This document shows positions 48,305 through 59,451 of a stretch of 64,000 nt of DNA, piece by piece (positions within the stretch are counted from its first letter, which is position 1; every line of letters starts with the position of its first letter). The notes beneath the pieces were generated by a model that had not been told where the DNA came from, ran no database searches, and was given only the letters and a program-made list of their open reading frames with translations. Made by a program: the position numbers and the translations under genes. The DNA is from Anthostomella pinea (Eukaryota > Ascomycota > Sordariomycetes > Xylariales > Xylariaceae): the NCBI GenBank assembly GCA_963556695.1, contig CAUWAG010000012.1:806001-870000 (forward strand). The letters are read 5' to 3'.

Positions 48305-48709
48305 ATGAGTTTAAATGTCTTCGTGACTAAATATTATAAGGGACTAAAGCATAGCTATTTAGATACATTTTCAAAAAGCCACATCTTGATCTGCATTTCC
48401 GAGCCAGTTGTGGATTCCCTGGTTACCACTTACAAGAGTCTCACATGTGATGCCATTTAACACGTCTATGGGGATCTACTTCGACATTTCTTTCTGTTAT
48501 GGTGCATTTGCACGTGAAGCAGGAGCACCCGCTTTGCAGAATTTGCCTTATAGATCGATTCGAGCACATCGTCCAGGTTGCGGCATCTTGCAACCTTCAG
48601 GGCCTCGAGATGAATTGGGTACTTTTGAGTTCTTCCGGATTAAAACCTCGGGCTGTGGCAGTATTGATCTGAAAGACACCGATGGCTTATGGGATGCCTA
48701 AGTAACCCT
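48305..48709. other. No feature seen
   Basis: Upstream flank of the coiled-coil gene; only a chance plus-strand frame. Confidence 0.3.
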
Positions 48710-49303
48710 CCTGGTTGACTTTACTGAAGTCCTTTAACCGTGTTTCATAGTCCTCGAAGATGATTTGCTACCTTACTAGCCTTCTTGGCCCATTGGGAAA
48801 CGTGATCTTTGAAGTTTAGTCTTCTATCCAACAGGACACCTAGCCATCGCATGGAATCCTCGTGGAGGACCAGAGGGTTGTCCAAGTTCTTCTTTCGCGA
48901 GAAGTGCATGATCTCTGTCGACCCTCCTTTCTGGTTCGGGTTCTCCGTTGTGTTCGCGGTTCCTTCGTGGGCACCTAGTCTGTTTTGCGAGGGCTTTGTT
49001 GCAGAAGGCAAAGTGGGCTTGTGTTTTGATTCTTCCGCAAGAGCAGTTGTAGTTTTCTTCGTGCTTGAACCTCCTATGGTACCAGGTAAAGTCTCCGTGG
49101 CCAGTTCTAGATGCGATAAGCCTGTGAAGCGTTGGCCTGTCAAGCTTGAGCTGCACTGGCATCCAAGGTGCCACAAGATGGCGACCCAGTCGTCGAAAGG
49201 AGCACGTCTGGTCATATGTGGTAACTTTGAAGAAGACCACAACTAGGCGATCCATGAGCTCTATGCTGCGGTTTCCAGCTCAATGTCAGTCAAAGTGTTC
49301 TTT
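48710..49303 (-). pseudogene. Mosaic of LINE-2, LINE-1 and Copia pieces in one frame
   Basis: Read on the minus strand from the right. 49303-49155 matches the Copia RT of 55376-55470 (LVICGNFEEDHN against LVVCGNFEEGHN). 49154-48921 matches the LINE-1 C-terminus (TGHGDFTWYHRRFKHEE, NCSCGRIKTQAHFAFCNKAL in one frame). 48920-48710 matches LINE-2 RT (TEIMHFSRKKNLDNP, SMRWLGVLLDRRLNFKDHV). A single frame at 49242-48745 spans all three, though it reads the middle piece out of its own frame. Junctions are abrupt, at about 49154 and 48921. Confidence 0.7.
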
Positions 49304-49453
49304 AGACGTTGCAGATGATGCATGGCTGATGCGCGGCTGATATAGCATGTACACAAGATTTTGGGTATGAGGTACGATAAGGTGAGTCAGGTCGACGCTC
49401 TTCCAATCACAACAAGCTAACATCCAGTGAAGAATATTTCTCAAATATCTGAT

Positions 49454-49738
49454 TGTTGCGTGGTCACGTGACCCACTTGGGTTGGCATATTGCCCACATC
49501 CACTGCAGCTACGCACCATGTTGAACGGCAGTAGGTGACAAGGGATATCACGTGTGATAACAGGATAAGGAGTGACCCACAACACAGGGATATCCAGGAA
49601 GAGAATCATGTACCGGGGGAATCCTCCGAAGAACAAGAATACACATCAGAATCGACCATACATTTTGCTACGTGGCACACCACCTCCATGCCTTCCACAT
49701 AGCAGAATACCACAACATTGCAGTTTTGCCCTGCAACA
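49454..49738. mobile_element. Solo LTR (TSD CTGAT) containing a nested solo LTR
   Basis: Outer ends TGTTGCGTGG and CCCTGCAACA, flanked by CTGAT at 49449-49453 and 49739-49743. Subtracting the insert 49519-49677 and one CACCA gives a sequence collinear with the inverted LTR at 34728-34852. Both insertions therefore left exact duplications. Confidence 0.88.
49519..49677. mobile_element. Nested solo LTR, 159 bp, TSD CACCA
   Basis: Starts TGTTGAACGGC and ends GCTACGTGGCA; CACCA lies at 49514-49518 and 49678-49682. A truncated relative is at 692-794. It must be younger than the LTR it interrupts. Confidence 0.85.
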
Positions 49739-49894
49739 CTGATCCATGTCTTCGTAGTATGGACCAGAATCTTTGATGGACAAATTTCGGCTATGGACCG
49801 GATTACGGCCGCCGATGTGGAGGCATTAGAGCTGACACGTCCCAAGCACTCCACCACAGACGCCTCGTCGATCATACATCTTTCCTAGTCTTAC

Positions 49895-50030
49895 CTTTTG
49901 AATATCTCCCTCGAGTTAGCACGAGCTGCGGGCCCAAACAAGCGGCGTTGCATCCGAAAAACTGGTTCAGAGGAGGATGAGTGATCGAGAGCGACGGACG
50001 CGCGTGAAATTCGTGTCGAATATCAACCGA
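49895..50030. repeat. Shared segment, inverted copy of 42005-42140
   Basis: See the entry at 42005. Here it lies between a solo LTR and a LINE ORF1 piece, with further plausible but unidentified coding-like sequence to 50150. Confidence 0.5.
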
Positions 50031-50255
50031 TTTTGTCGACATTGCAGCTGTCAAGCGATGAAGCTGCTGCTGCAGCCCTGAGATTGCACCTTCCTCGCTT
50101 CCTGGTAAGACCGGCTGCTTCCCGAATTTTTTCAAGAGTAATTGTCGAAGTAAATGCAATCCGGAGAGAGTCGACCGTTTCTTGACACGTCTGTTTCATT
50201 GCAGACAGGCTTCGGTTTGTCAAGTCGAGAGTCGATGCCACACTACTACCCTGAT

Positions 50256-50397
50256 AGACCAACCAGTATTGGTTGGGCTGACATCTGGCACGTCAGCCAG
50301 GCCAAGACCAAGGTCTTTAAATTCCCTGCAAATTGCAGAGCGTAGAGTGAAAGGCTGCTCTCTTGGCATGCGCCGATCTTCGTCTAAATGATGCGCG
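50256..50397 (-). pseudogene. LINE ORF1 fragment (same family as 22830-24055)
   Basis: Minus-strand reading DEDRRMPREQPFTLRSAICR followed by EFKDLGLG equals the core of the ORF1 at 23200-23300. It is cut off at 50397 where the leader of a minus-strand Copia LTR begins. Confidence 0.7.
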
Positions 50398-50539
50398 AAG
50401 CGCGAGGGGTCATAACCTGTTGGCAGTGTGGTGTTGCCGTGAACAATGTTGTTGTTGTTGTTGTTTGGTTCTACCACAGCTAACAGCTACGCGGAAGGCC
50501 TGATCTAGCTACAGGGCACGGACCACGTGACCTCCAACA
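50392..50539 (-). mobile_element. Copia-type LTR with leader, minus strand
   Basis: LTR 50418-50539 (TGTTGG at the left as read on +, CCTCCAACA at the right) plus about 25 bases of leader containing the sequence complementary to GGTTATGACCCCTCGCGC. It mirrors the 5' LTR of the element at 51887, 1.35 kb away, in opposite orientation. Confidence 0.8.
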
Positions 50540-51232
50540 CTTGCAATAACTCATAATTGGTTAGCTGCAGTATGACTTGACAAGCAACTTCCAGGTCTCC
50601 ATTATGTGGTTATGCAGGAAAGGTTTGGCAAGTCTGTCGCGAGAGGTCCAGGAATTGGGCCAGTCGATAAACAGCTTCCTGGTCATAACCGGATCCCACT
50701 TAGGCTAAAAGGGTGGGTGATATAGTTGGTTTGCGTGCGACAGATCCAAAAACTGCGTTGACGTTAGACATGGATGATCTTGACAGGCTACTTTGTGGAC
50801 GTATTATTGAGGCTTTTCTGGACGTTCAAAATGCATGCACCATGGACTGGAACTTTTCAGTTTCTCCCTCTGGGACAGCACTGCAAACCGCGCCTCCCAG
50901 AGCCTGTGTAGTGCATGGTTGTGGAAGTGTCAGAAGATATGTACAGTCCTATCAAGCTCCAAAAGCATGGAGATTCCAGCTCATTTTTAGACGATTCCTT
51001 TGTGAGGCGGTTATCCGACCGGCATTGATGCTCCATTCCTAGACCAGCGCCCGAGTATAAAGCAGATCTTCTTCCCTTATTTACAAAGGACGGCTGGAAT
51101 ATAAAATCTTCATTCAGCTTTCGACCATAAACCACTTTATATCCTGCATTTTCTGCTGTATAGAGTGCTTAACGCAGATCAAATTCGATATACATTACAA
51201 CATCAACTTCAATCTGTTGCCTATAATTAAGA
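50540..51232. other. Non-coding stretch with a LINE-2 3'-end piece
   Basis: 50878-50950 matches 42716-42790 of the LINE-2 3' untranslated region (CGCCTCCCAGAGCCT). No gene; the last 50 bases are the 5' flank of the gene at 51233. Confidence 0.45.
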
Positions 51233-51886
51233 ATGCTCCTACCATGGAAACGAGAAGGCCTTTGGGCTTTACTTGCGATATCATTTACATTGGCCATTGT
51301 TTTGGGGTCTCTTGTACTCGGTACAGCCCATAGTAGAACAGCTGGGATTATTGTTCTACAGGCATGTTACTTCGTCACATGCTCACGGATTAAGGCTAAT
51401 ACGTAATAGTTCAATTTCAGTTCCCTGCTAGGCGGAGCATTGGTCACAAAGAGGTTGCCTCTAGAAATACATGTGGACACTTTGATTCGTAATATAGTCG
51501 CCGACGCAGCTGGCTCCGTTGGTGACCAGGCAGATAGCCTTCTAGATTCCTTTGCCAGTGAAGCGGGAGACCTAATCGGCAGCACCCTCCAAGAACTACT
51601 TCCGCAGAACTGCTCTATCGGCACCGAGAAATTCTGCGTTGGGACATCCCAGCAGGTTTCCTGCCATGAACTGCCGCCGGTATTGTCTGATATCATCACA
51701 TCCGATCTTCAGAACAACCTGGGTATTGATGTCAGCCAGCTCAATGCGTTAACTAAAGCCGTTAAAGGATTTACGGCCGACCCTATTCGTGATCCGTGGA
51801 TCGTGGGCAGCATTCTCCTTACATGCTTAATAGGGCTCGCAATTATCACCGCTCTCAGAGATCTCCTCATGAATTCCATCTGGTTA
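51233..51886 (+). pseudogene. Host membrane-protein gene cut off by the Copia LTR
   Basis: Exon 51233-51361 encodes MLLPWKREGLWALLAISFTL and the rest of an N-terminal membrane helix (AIVLGSLVLGTA). An intron 51362-51409 with a GC donor (GCATGT) and TAG acceptor keeps the frame into FNFSSLLGGALVTKRLP. The middle is extracellular-looking with paired Cys (PQNCSIGTEKFCVGTSQ, VSCHELPPVLSD). A second helix, DPWIVGSILLTCLIGLAII, follows before the LTR begins at 51887. The frame continues 58 codons through LTR and leader to a stop at 52061-52063, which would append an unrelated tail. Family not recognised. A short transmembrane or secreted receptor-like protein is likely. The sequence after the 3' LTR does not continue it. 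Confidence 0.5.
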
Positions 51887-54800
51887 TGTTGGAGGTCACG
51901 TGGTCCGTGCCCTGTAGCTAGATCAGGCCTTCCGCGTAGCTGTCAGCTGTACAGTAGAACAACAACAACAACATTGTTCACGGCAACACCACACTGCCAA
52001 CAGGTTATGACCCCTCGCGCTTCGCGCATCATTCGTCTGATGCCAAATCTGGTGAGATCCTGATCTTTCATCTTCGTTCTCCTCATCGCAGTACTTTCTC
52101 GCGTAAGCAAAAGGCTGCTCGTCGCGATTCTGAGGGTTCTGGCTGCTCTGACGAGAGAGCCACCCTTCCGCACCTTCAAAGGAACGAAAATTTGCAATTC
52201 GAAGATTCTGGCTACTTGCCCTCTTCCGCACTTGTCATTCTCCGCCACTTCCCTCCTTCCGACATCTACAACGCATTTCCGACTGGTCTTGCCAAGATTC
52301 ACTTCGGATTTCGACCTTCAAGATGTCCAATCCACTCCAACTCCCACCCATTCCCGTCCTTCTGGGCGATTCCAATCTGAAAACATGGAATCGATCTCTC
52401 AAAGATTCAGCCCAAGCTTCTGGACTATGGAAGTACTTCACACAGGTCATCACTCCAGATCAGGAAGATCCTGCCTCTCTTTCAATCAACCGAGCAAAGG
52501 CACGAGCCCTGATGGGTGCAAGCCTAGTCAAGGTCGAAGACGAACTCGTCGCTGCTGGATGGGATATCAACAACGAAGAAGACCCAAAAGCAATTTACGA
52601 CCTGGTCATCAAAACCATTCCCCGACAATCAGAAAACAACCTACCTGAGCTGTTCTACGAGCTCATATCTGCCAAAATCGAGACTGGCACTCCTCTTGCA
52701 CAATGGAACACCCGCTTCCATCTAACTCTCGGCAGAGTTAAGGCACTCGGTATCGACCTGGGCGATAAAGGCGCCATTCTTCTAACGCTGAAAGCGGTCA
52801 AAGATCGATATCCTCAATGGCACGCATTCCTCGAGCGCGACAACAACAAAGGCATTCTGACGTGGAAGGACCTACAGACAGAGGTTACCAGGAAATGTCA
52901 CGAAGAATCCAACAGCAAGGATCTAGCATTCGCCTCCCACGCCAGAAACCCTCCTCACAACCGTTCACAGCAAGCTCAACAGCAAAAGGGTTCAGATACG
53001 GCAAATCAGCCAAAAAGAACTTACTGCCAAACTTGTCAATACTCTCACAAGCCAGACCTGCCTTTCCACCAAGCCTGCGGCAGGCACCATACTGGTGGTG
53101 ACGACTCTTGCTACTTACTCCATCCAGAACTGAAGCCGAAATGGGAGAAAGCTGGCGGCAAACAGACCACACCTCCCGGCGAAGGACACGCTTCCAAGGC
53201 CAGCCTGAACGTGGGAAGCAGTCTTGTCAACTATACAAACCATCAAGTCTCTTGGATGGCAGTTAGTTCATCACTTCACAAAGACACCATTGCTGTCGAT
53301 TCCTGCTGCAATGGCACAATGTTCAATGACAAGAAGTGGTTTCATCAATACCGCGACCTCGACGAACCCATACTTTTTGGCGCTTCTGATGGCAACTCTG
53401 CTGAAGCTGTCGGCATCGGAGCCATCCAGTTCCAGGCCAAACGATCCGACGGTGGGATCACCAATTTCATCCTAGACAACGTCGTTTTCTGTCCCACAGC
53501 ACCTTGCAACCTTCTTAGCGAGCACCATCTTGCCACGGTTGATATTCTCCGTGGATCTTGGGGCGAACCTCTTCGAATGAGACAAAACCGCCAGGAAGCG
53601 GCTCGATTGACATATACCACGGGTATCCCTGTCCTAGACATCGTCAACGTCCCAGAGGATGCTAAACCGGTCTCACTTGTTGCTATCAATCTGGGAGTAA
53701 TACATAGACGCTTTATGCATGCTAACTTTGAGAGGGTTAGAATTGCCTGCGAGAAGGAAGGTCTGAAGCTGAAGATGCCAGAAGATACCCACTGTCCTGC
53801 TTGCATGACTGGGAAAAGCTGCCAGCAGGTTCGACGAATCCCGGCAACACCAGCAACTTGCCCACTTCAAGTCCTCTACATGGACACGCTCTATCATCAA
53901 CCCACTGGCCTCACGGGTTATCTTTACTCTGTTCACTTTACAGACAGCTATAGCAGCTATCGATGGATCTTGTTCGCTCGTTCGAAAGACGAGATCTGCG
54001 CTAAGATCATCACCTTCCTTAAGACTCTTCAAGTCCAGACCAAGCTGACACTTCAGATCCTGTTTTCAGATAACGGACGCGAGTTCCTTGGCAACGATGG
54101 ACAACTCAAGTCTTACTTAGCTGGGAACGGCACCAAATATGAACGAACCGTACCTGGTACACCGGCGCAGCACGGAAGAGCCGAGAAGACTGGAGATATC
54201 ATAATGACGCCAGCACGATGTGCAATCCTTGCATCAAAGCTCCCGGAATCCCTTTGGCCATGGGCGGAGGAATGTTCGACTGAGTTGGCAAACTTATTGC
54301 CGACGAGAGCCAATCCTGGCAGCGAATCGCCTCATCAACGGCTCTGTACCTATCTACAACTGAATGACGAAGCTTCTGCCCAACATCTACTTCATCTCCG
54401 AACCTGGGGATCACTAGCATACGTTCATATCAACAAAAAAAAACGTCAACAATCAGCCAAAGTCCGAGCCAGAGCTCGTAAAGGCTACCTGGTCGGCTAC
54501 CGTGATCGCCGAGCCAAGATATACAAGATCTAGGTGCCAGAACTAAAGAAGGTTATAGACGCAAGAGACGTTCGTTTTTACGAAGGTCAGATTGGTGCCA
54601 AACTAACAGCCGACGACCCTCTCTATGAAGTCGTCTTTACTGATCCAGGATTCGAAGAGCTCAAGGCCTACCAACAACCCCTTGTACAGGTGGAAGGCAC
54701 TCTTGTTACCCAACCTGAAGCTAGACCCGAGGAGACCATTCAACCTTCTAGTGCTCCCATCACACCAGATCCTCTGACACCTACTCACGGGCCCGTTATT

Positions 54801-57032
54801 GAGATGGGAACACCTCTATTATCGCCAACGGCAGTCAAACCTGGATCTGACGACGAATTTACTGATGTTGAAGAATCTCTTCTCCAAGAATTCCCTCTCA
54901 ATATTTCCAGAAAGGATCTCAGTCCATGAACAACCCCTTCCGACCCACTTGATACTCTATTGACTGGACGTCCCAAGCGTGCAACGACCGAAGGAGTGAA
55001 CTACAAACAGCCTAATCTCAAGTCAAAGTGGAAAGCAATGATTGCTCTCTCTCCAGAGAATCAAACCACTTTTGACAAGGCTTCTCATATCTCATTTGAT
55101 GAGCTTATTACTCCTGTACTTGAATATAGCTTCTCAACACTGAAGATCGAGAAGATCATATCACCAGCTCCTGTGAAAAGCTTCAAAGAAGCCAAGAGCC
55201 GACCAGAACTCTGGGATGCTTGGAAACCTGCTTTCAACGCACAGATCGACAGTCTCAAGACTCGCAAGGCTTTTGACCTGGTATACCTCCCTTCTGGTCA
55301 ACGAGCATTACCAGTCAAATGGGTTCCTGATCAGAAATTTGCCCCAAACGGAGACTTTCTTCGAAACAGAGCCCGTCTGGTTGTATGTGGCAATTTTGAA
55401 GAAGGCCACAACTGGGCAGTTCACGAGCTCTATGCTGCAGTTGCCAGCTCAATGTCAGTCAAAGTGTTCTTCACACTTGTTGCTGTACAAGGTCTTCACT
55501 GTTCTCAACATGATATCGTCACGGCATTTCTACATGCTCCGATCCCACAGGGCGTGCATATCTACTGCCGTCAACCACCTGATTATTCCGACGGCACTGA
55601 ACGTGTTTGGAAACTCAACCAAGCTCTCTACGGACATCGAAAATCATCCGTCTGGTGGTTTGAAGAACTATCCAGCAAGCTGAAAACCATCGGCTTTGAA
55701 CCGTTCCATACAGATCTCTGCATATTCAAGCACGAGAAACTGGTCATCCTCTTGATCGTACACGTTGATGACATTCTGATCGCAGCCAAGGCTAAGGCTG
55801 ATTGCGATCTGGTCGTTCACCAACTTGAAAGATTCTTTGACCTTAAGAATCTCGGCGAGGTTTCAGAATTCCTTGGCTATCGTGTCATACGCAATCTCAA
55901 CCACAACCAGATCTTCTTGTGCCAAGAAAAGTACTGTAAGAAGATTCTCTCGAAATATGCTGATCCTGACGTTAAGCCTGTCACTACTCCTTGGCTCCTC
56001 AAAGCCAAGATCCCTTCCAAGTGGGAACCTATCTTTGACCTCAAGAAGAAGAAGTATCTCAAACACACAAGTTCTAAAAACTACCTCTCATCTATCTGGT
56101 ACTAGACCAGACATCACTTACACTGTCAACAAGCTCTCTGAAGCTAACTCCAACTTTGGTCAAATTCATATTGACATTGTTCGCCACCTTTGGCGATACT
56201 TGGCTGGAATTTCTGACTTTGGTGTTACTCTCGGCGGAAAGTATCCCATTTCCAACCTCAAACTCAATGTGTGGGCTGATGCCGCACTCGCTGACAACCT
56301 GGGAAGCCGAGCTTCAACTGGAGGTTACATTGTCTTTCTCTGCGGCGCTCCTGTCCTCTGGAAATCGAAAAGGCAACCGATAGTAGCCTTGAGTACTACT
56401 GAAGCAGAATTCATCAACCTGACTCCTGCCGGCTTAGCCGCATGCGTAATCAAATGTATGCTAGCTGAAGCTGGATGTCCCCAAAAGACAGTTATCGTCT
56501 TATTCACAGATTCACTCAATGCCATGTCTACAGTTCTCAACCCGTACAATACCGCACGTACTCGACACATCGATCTGCGATACAAGTGGATAATCGACCG
56601 TACCACACAGGGAGATTTCGAGATCAGACATGTTTCTACACATGATATAGCCGCTGACGGCTTGACCAAGCCTTTAACGCCTGAAATCCACACGAAGTTT
56701 GTCCGACAACTGAACCTTGGCCCCTGTCTATGGTAAGTTCACGTCGATTCTGAATGAATACGGTACTTCTGAGGGGGTGAAGGAAAGGTCTCAAGGACAT
56801 ATGGAAACTGGTGGAGGAACACATGGGAACTTGCATCTGAATAGCCGGTCCACGTCTTCTGGTAGAGGAATTCCATGACTTTCACCGATCTCGACGGCTC
56901 CAGGCCTGAGGGGGTGTGTTGGAGGTCACGTGGTCCGTGCCCTGTAGCTAGATCAGGCCTTCCGCGTAGCTGTCAGCTGTACAGTAGCACAACAACAACA
57001 ACATTGTTCACGGCAACACCACACTGCCAACA
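51887..57032 (+). mobile_element. Copia LTR retrotransposon, 5.15 kb
   Basis: LTRs 51887-52002 and 56917-57032, both 116 bp, differ at one position (GAAC against GCAC). The 5' leader starts GGTTATGACCCC (primer-binding region), and a purine run GAGGGGGTG precedes the 3' LTR. Domain order Gag, protease, integrase, RT, RNase H is Copia. Flanking 5-mers GGTTA and CAATG do not match, so no target duplication survives. Confidence 0.92.
52323..56736 (+). pseudogene. Copia Gag-Pol polyprotein with two stops and one frameshift
   Basis: The main frame runs from MSNPLQLPPIPVLLGDSNL through Gag (FYELISAKIETGTPLAQWN, CQTCQYSHKPDLPFHQACG), a protease block (TIAVDSCCNGTMF), integrase zinc finger (HRRFMHANFERV, CPACMTGKSC) and catalytic core (VLYMDTLYHQP, ILFSDNGREFLGN, TPAQHGRAEKT). 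A TAG at 54531 and a TGA at 54927 interrupt the same frame. RT follows (HCSQHDIVTAFLHAPIPQGV, LLIVHVDDILIAAKA). Near 56095 a one-base shift moves into TRPDITYTVNKLSEAN and RNase H (VWADAALADNLGSRASTGG, VALSTTEAEF, VLFTDSLNAM, HIDLRYKWI), ending at 56736. The domain set is complete but the lesions make it non-autonomous. Confidence 0.88.
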
Positions 57033-58145
57033 CAATGTTAAAAAATTGACCGGTCAGTTGATAAGGCGTCTGTTCATCGTCCCTAGTTTTATTCACTGAT
57101 TTTAAAAATGGAGGGCGGAATTGGCGGGCAATCATTCTCCTCTTGCAACGATACCGGTTGCTACCTCAAAAATGAGCCAAGAACTTTTGGTTCGGGGTAC
57201 GACAAATCTACGGGTGGCCGACTGCAGTATCATGTGGACGCTGAGAATGGTTCCTGTCACCTCAATGGTCCCCAAAAAGCGTAAGCAGTGGTTTGAGAAT
57301 TGCGTGATAAAATGCAAGGAATCGGCAGAAGGTGTGAATGAGAGCCTGTATAGCCGCTCAAGGGGTGTTGCTGTGAATGGCACCGTGGTGGTCTCAACAC
57401 GCGAAAAACAGTGTGAATTGCTTGGAATTAGGGCTATTGAGGTCGCGAAAAGTCATTAAGAACGCGAAAATTTGTGCCTATCAATAGGAAAAATAATAAG
57501 GTGCAGTAGTGGGAGCGGATAAGGGCTCATAACCTGTTGCGTAGCAAGAAGGCACGAAGAGGCGGTGAATTAAAGAAACCGATATTCAACGCTCGCATAC
57601 CATGACCAACATGCCTAGCTAGCCACTCATTGGAAGGACACGTGAGCCATGATTTCCAGCTGTACTGAAATATCATGTTAGCTCTATCCTTCTTTACAAA
57701 GCAAGTGGCAATACTGGCGTCAGTCTCGCCAAGGTTACCGCTGAAGGATCAGCGCTTGGGTGCTTGCATCGGTGTTTATGCGTAATAAGCAGGATATAGA
57801 ATGGGCTTAGCGTCCTAACTTGGTGTTTCTTTGCTCCTGACATATACGTAAATGAGTGGTCATGGGTGGCTCGGAGCCAGCCTCACTTAATTCCATGCAT
57901 GTGTATCACACCACATCACTACTTACGGCACAATCCTTCATAGTCTCTCGAAGATGCCTCCCAGATAGAGCTGACAGCGAATTATTGTTAAGAATATGTC
58001 TAACTTGAAACATGCCTTGTGAAAGAGTTAGCCCTGCTTTGCCACCGATAAGCGCGCTATCGACATGCAAAGCCTTGCTATAAATCAGCACTTTGTCGGA
58101 TGCAGTACCGACCCCGACGGCACTCCAACACCATGCATGAATCAT
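57033..58145. other. No supportable gene
   Basis: 57121-57459 is an open plus-strand frame without an ATG start or motif. 57519-57545 shows a leader-LTR junction on the minus strand (GGGCTCATAACCTGTTGCG), a trace of another LTR element. The rest is unremarkable. Confidence 0.35.
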
Positions 58146-58250
58146 AAGCGGAAACTGGATCATAAGCAGACATTAGACCACGGGCAAGAACTGGATATAG
58201 GCAGAAACTAGACCATGAGCGGGAATTGGATCATAGGCAGAAACTGCACG
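58146..58250 (-). repeat. Dispersed minisatellite, inverted copy
   Basis: Five or so degenerate units of about 18-20 bp (ACTGGATCATAAGCAGA, ACTAGACCATGAGCGG, ATTGGATCATAGGCAGAA), the reverse complement of the unit at 24470. Confidence 0.7.
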
Positions 58251-58571
58251 AAGGAGCCGCCGTGGTCAATCGAACTTACAGCAGCGCTCGGTCACTATGT
58301 TGAAGAATGATCCTCGCTACCAGCAGCTTTCGACCCAACCAAGCCAGGTCCCTAGATTGAAGTATCTCGATCAGCTTCGTGAGGTCGCAGGCGTGCTCGG
58401 CTCATTAAATAACATAGGTCCAGACGACTGACTGGAATCATTTTTCTGTCAGTTCTATTGTCCTACGTTAATTAGCTTGGTTATTACGAGGCCTTCGATT
58501 GAACGAGGTGATCACCTGACACCTTCAGGCCCTTGTAGATGCACGGGAGGCTTGCGTTACTGACTGACAGG

Positions 58572-58680
58572 GCAGGAGTTTCTGCTCATGATCCAGTTTC
58601 TGCTCACGATCCAGTTCCATCTTCCCTAACCGCTGTTTAAATCATCCAATGATCCATTACTATCTCACGCAGGCTTGACC
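58572..58680. repeat. Dispersed minisatellite, copy at 58.6 kb
   Basis: Two clear tandem units (TTTCTGCTCATGATCCAG, TTTCTGCTCACGATCCAG) followed by the same tail (TTCCATCTTCCCTAACCGCTG) as at 24470 and 28148. Confidence 0.75.
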
Positions 58681-59451
58681 TAGACAAGATAATTAATAAG
58701 CAGATGTGCTAACTACTGTTAAATGGGAGCCGGACATAGACACCGGATGATCTCCAATGGGGCAGAGACGCACAGGGCATCTGACCCACCCAATGTTGGC
58801 TAGGAATGGTCGATAGCACAACGACGATTCTTACGTGGCATGGCGCTCATGATAAGAAATTAGGGGGTTGGATGCTCAAGTGAGGGCATTATCAGGATGA
58901 CTCATATGCAAACTCCAAGGCAGAGGGACTGTTTTGACATATGGATGCAGACACCTTGGATCCCACGGTTTCATAAAGGGGGTCGGTGCTGGCCTTACCA
59001 TCATTGATACACAGTCATTACCATCGGTCAAACCGCGACACAGCGCGCCGCTACATCCGAGAACGCCATGGCCAAACACGTCGATTAGGCTCAGCCCACC
59101 GAGACCTTAGGTGTTGCAACAAGTACCAGGCACATCTTCTAGGGTTTGGTCTACATCGACTGTATCGTTACTCTGCACATTTGACTGATCGTTTCGTGTC
59201 TCCGAGGCTGCACGTCCACTCTGGCTGTCTGTCGATCTCAGGCGATGATGCTGCTTTCTCCACACGCCGACAGCCAATGACTGACCAGATTTAGCCACAC
59301 GGACTCCAGAGAAGCCGGGGGGCGGCTATAAGTAAATGGCTTGTTAGAAACGGCTGCTTCGGAGGATGGCCGACACTTACATCGTCCTGTTTCTAGGGAT
59401 GCAAGCAAATATTAGTTCAAGTTTGGTTCAGGTCACTTTTTCTCCACTTAT

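Noticed and set aside
57121..57459. 112-aa plus-strand frame right of the Copia 3' LTR
   Set aside because: No ATG start, no motif, and does not continue the interrupted gene at 51233.
58146..58680. Regularly spaced short repeats that could suggest a CRISPR-like array
   Set aside because: Units are adjacent and degenerate with no unique spacers, and the genome is eukaryotic; it is a minisatellite.
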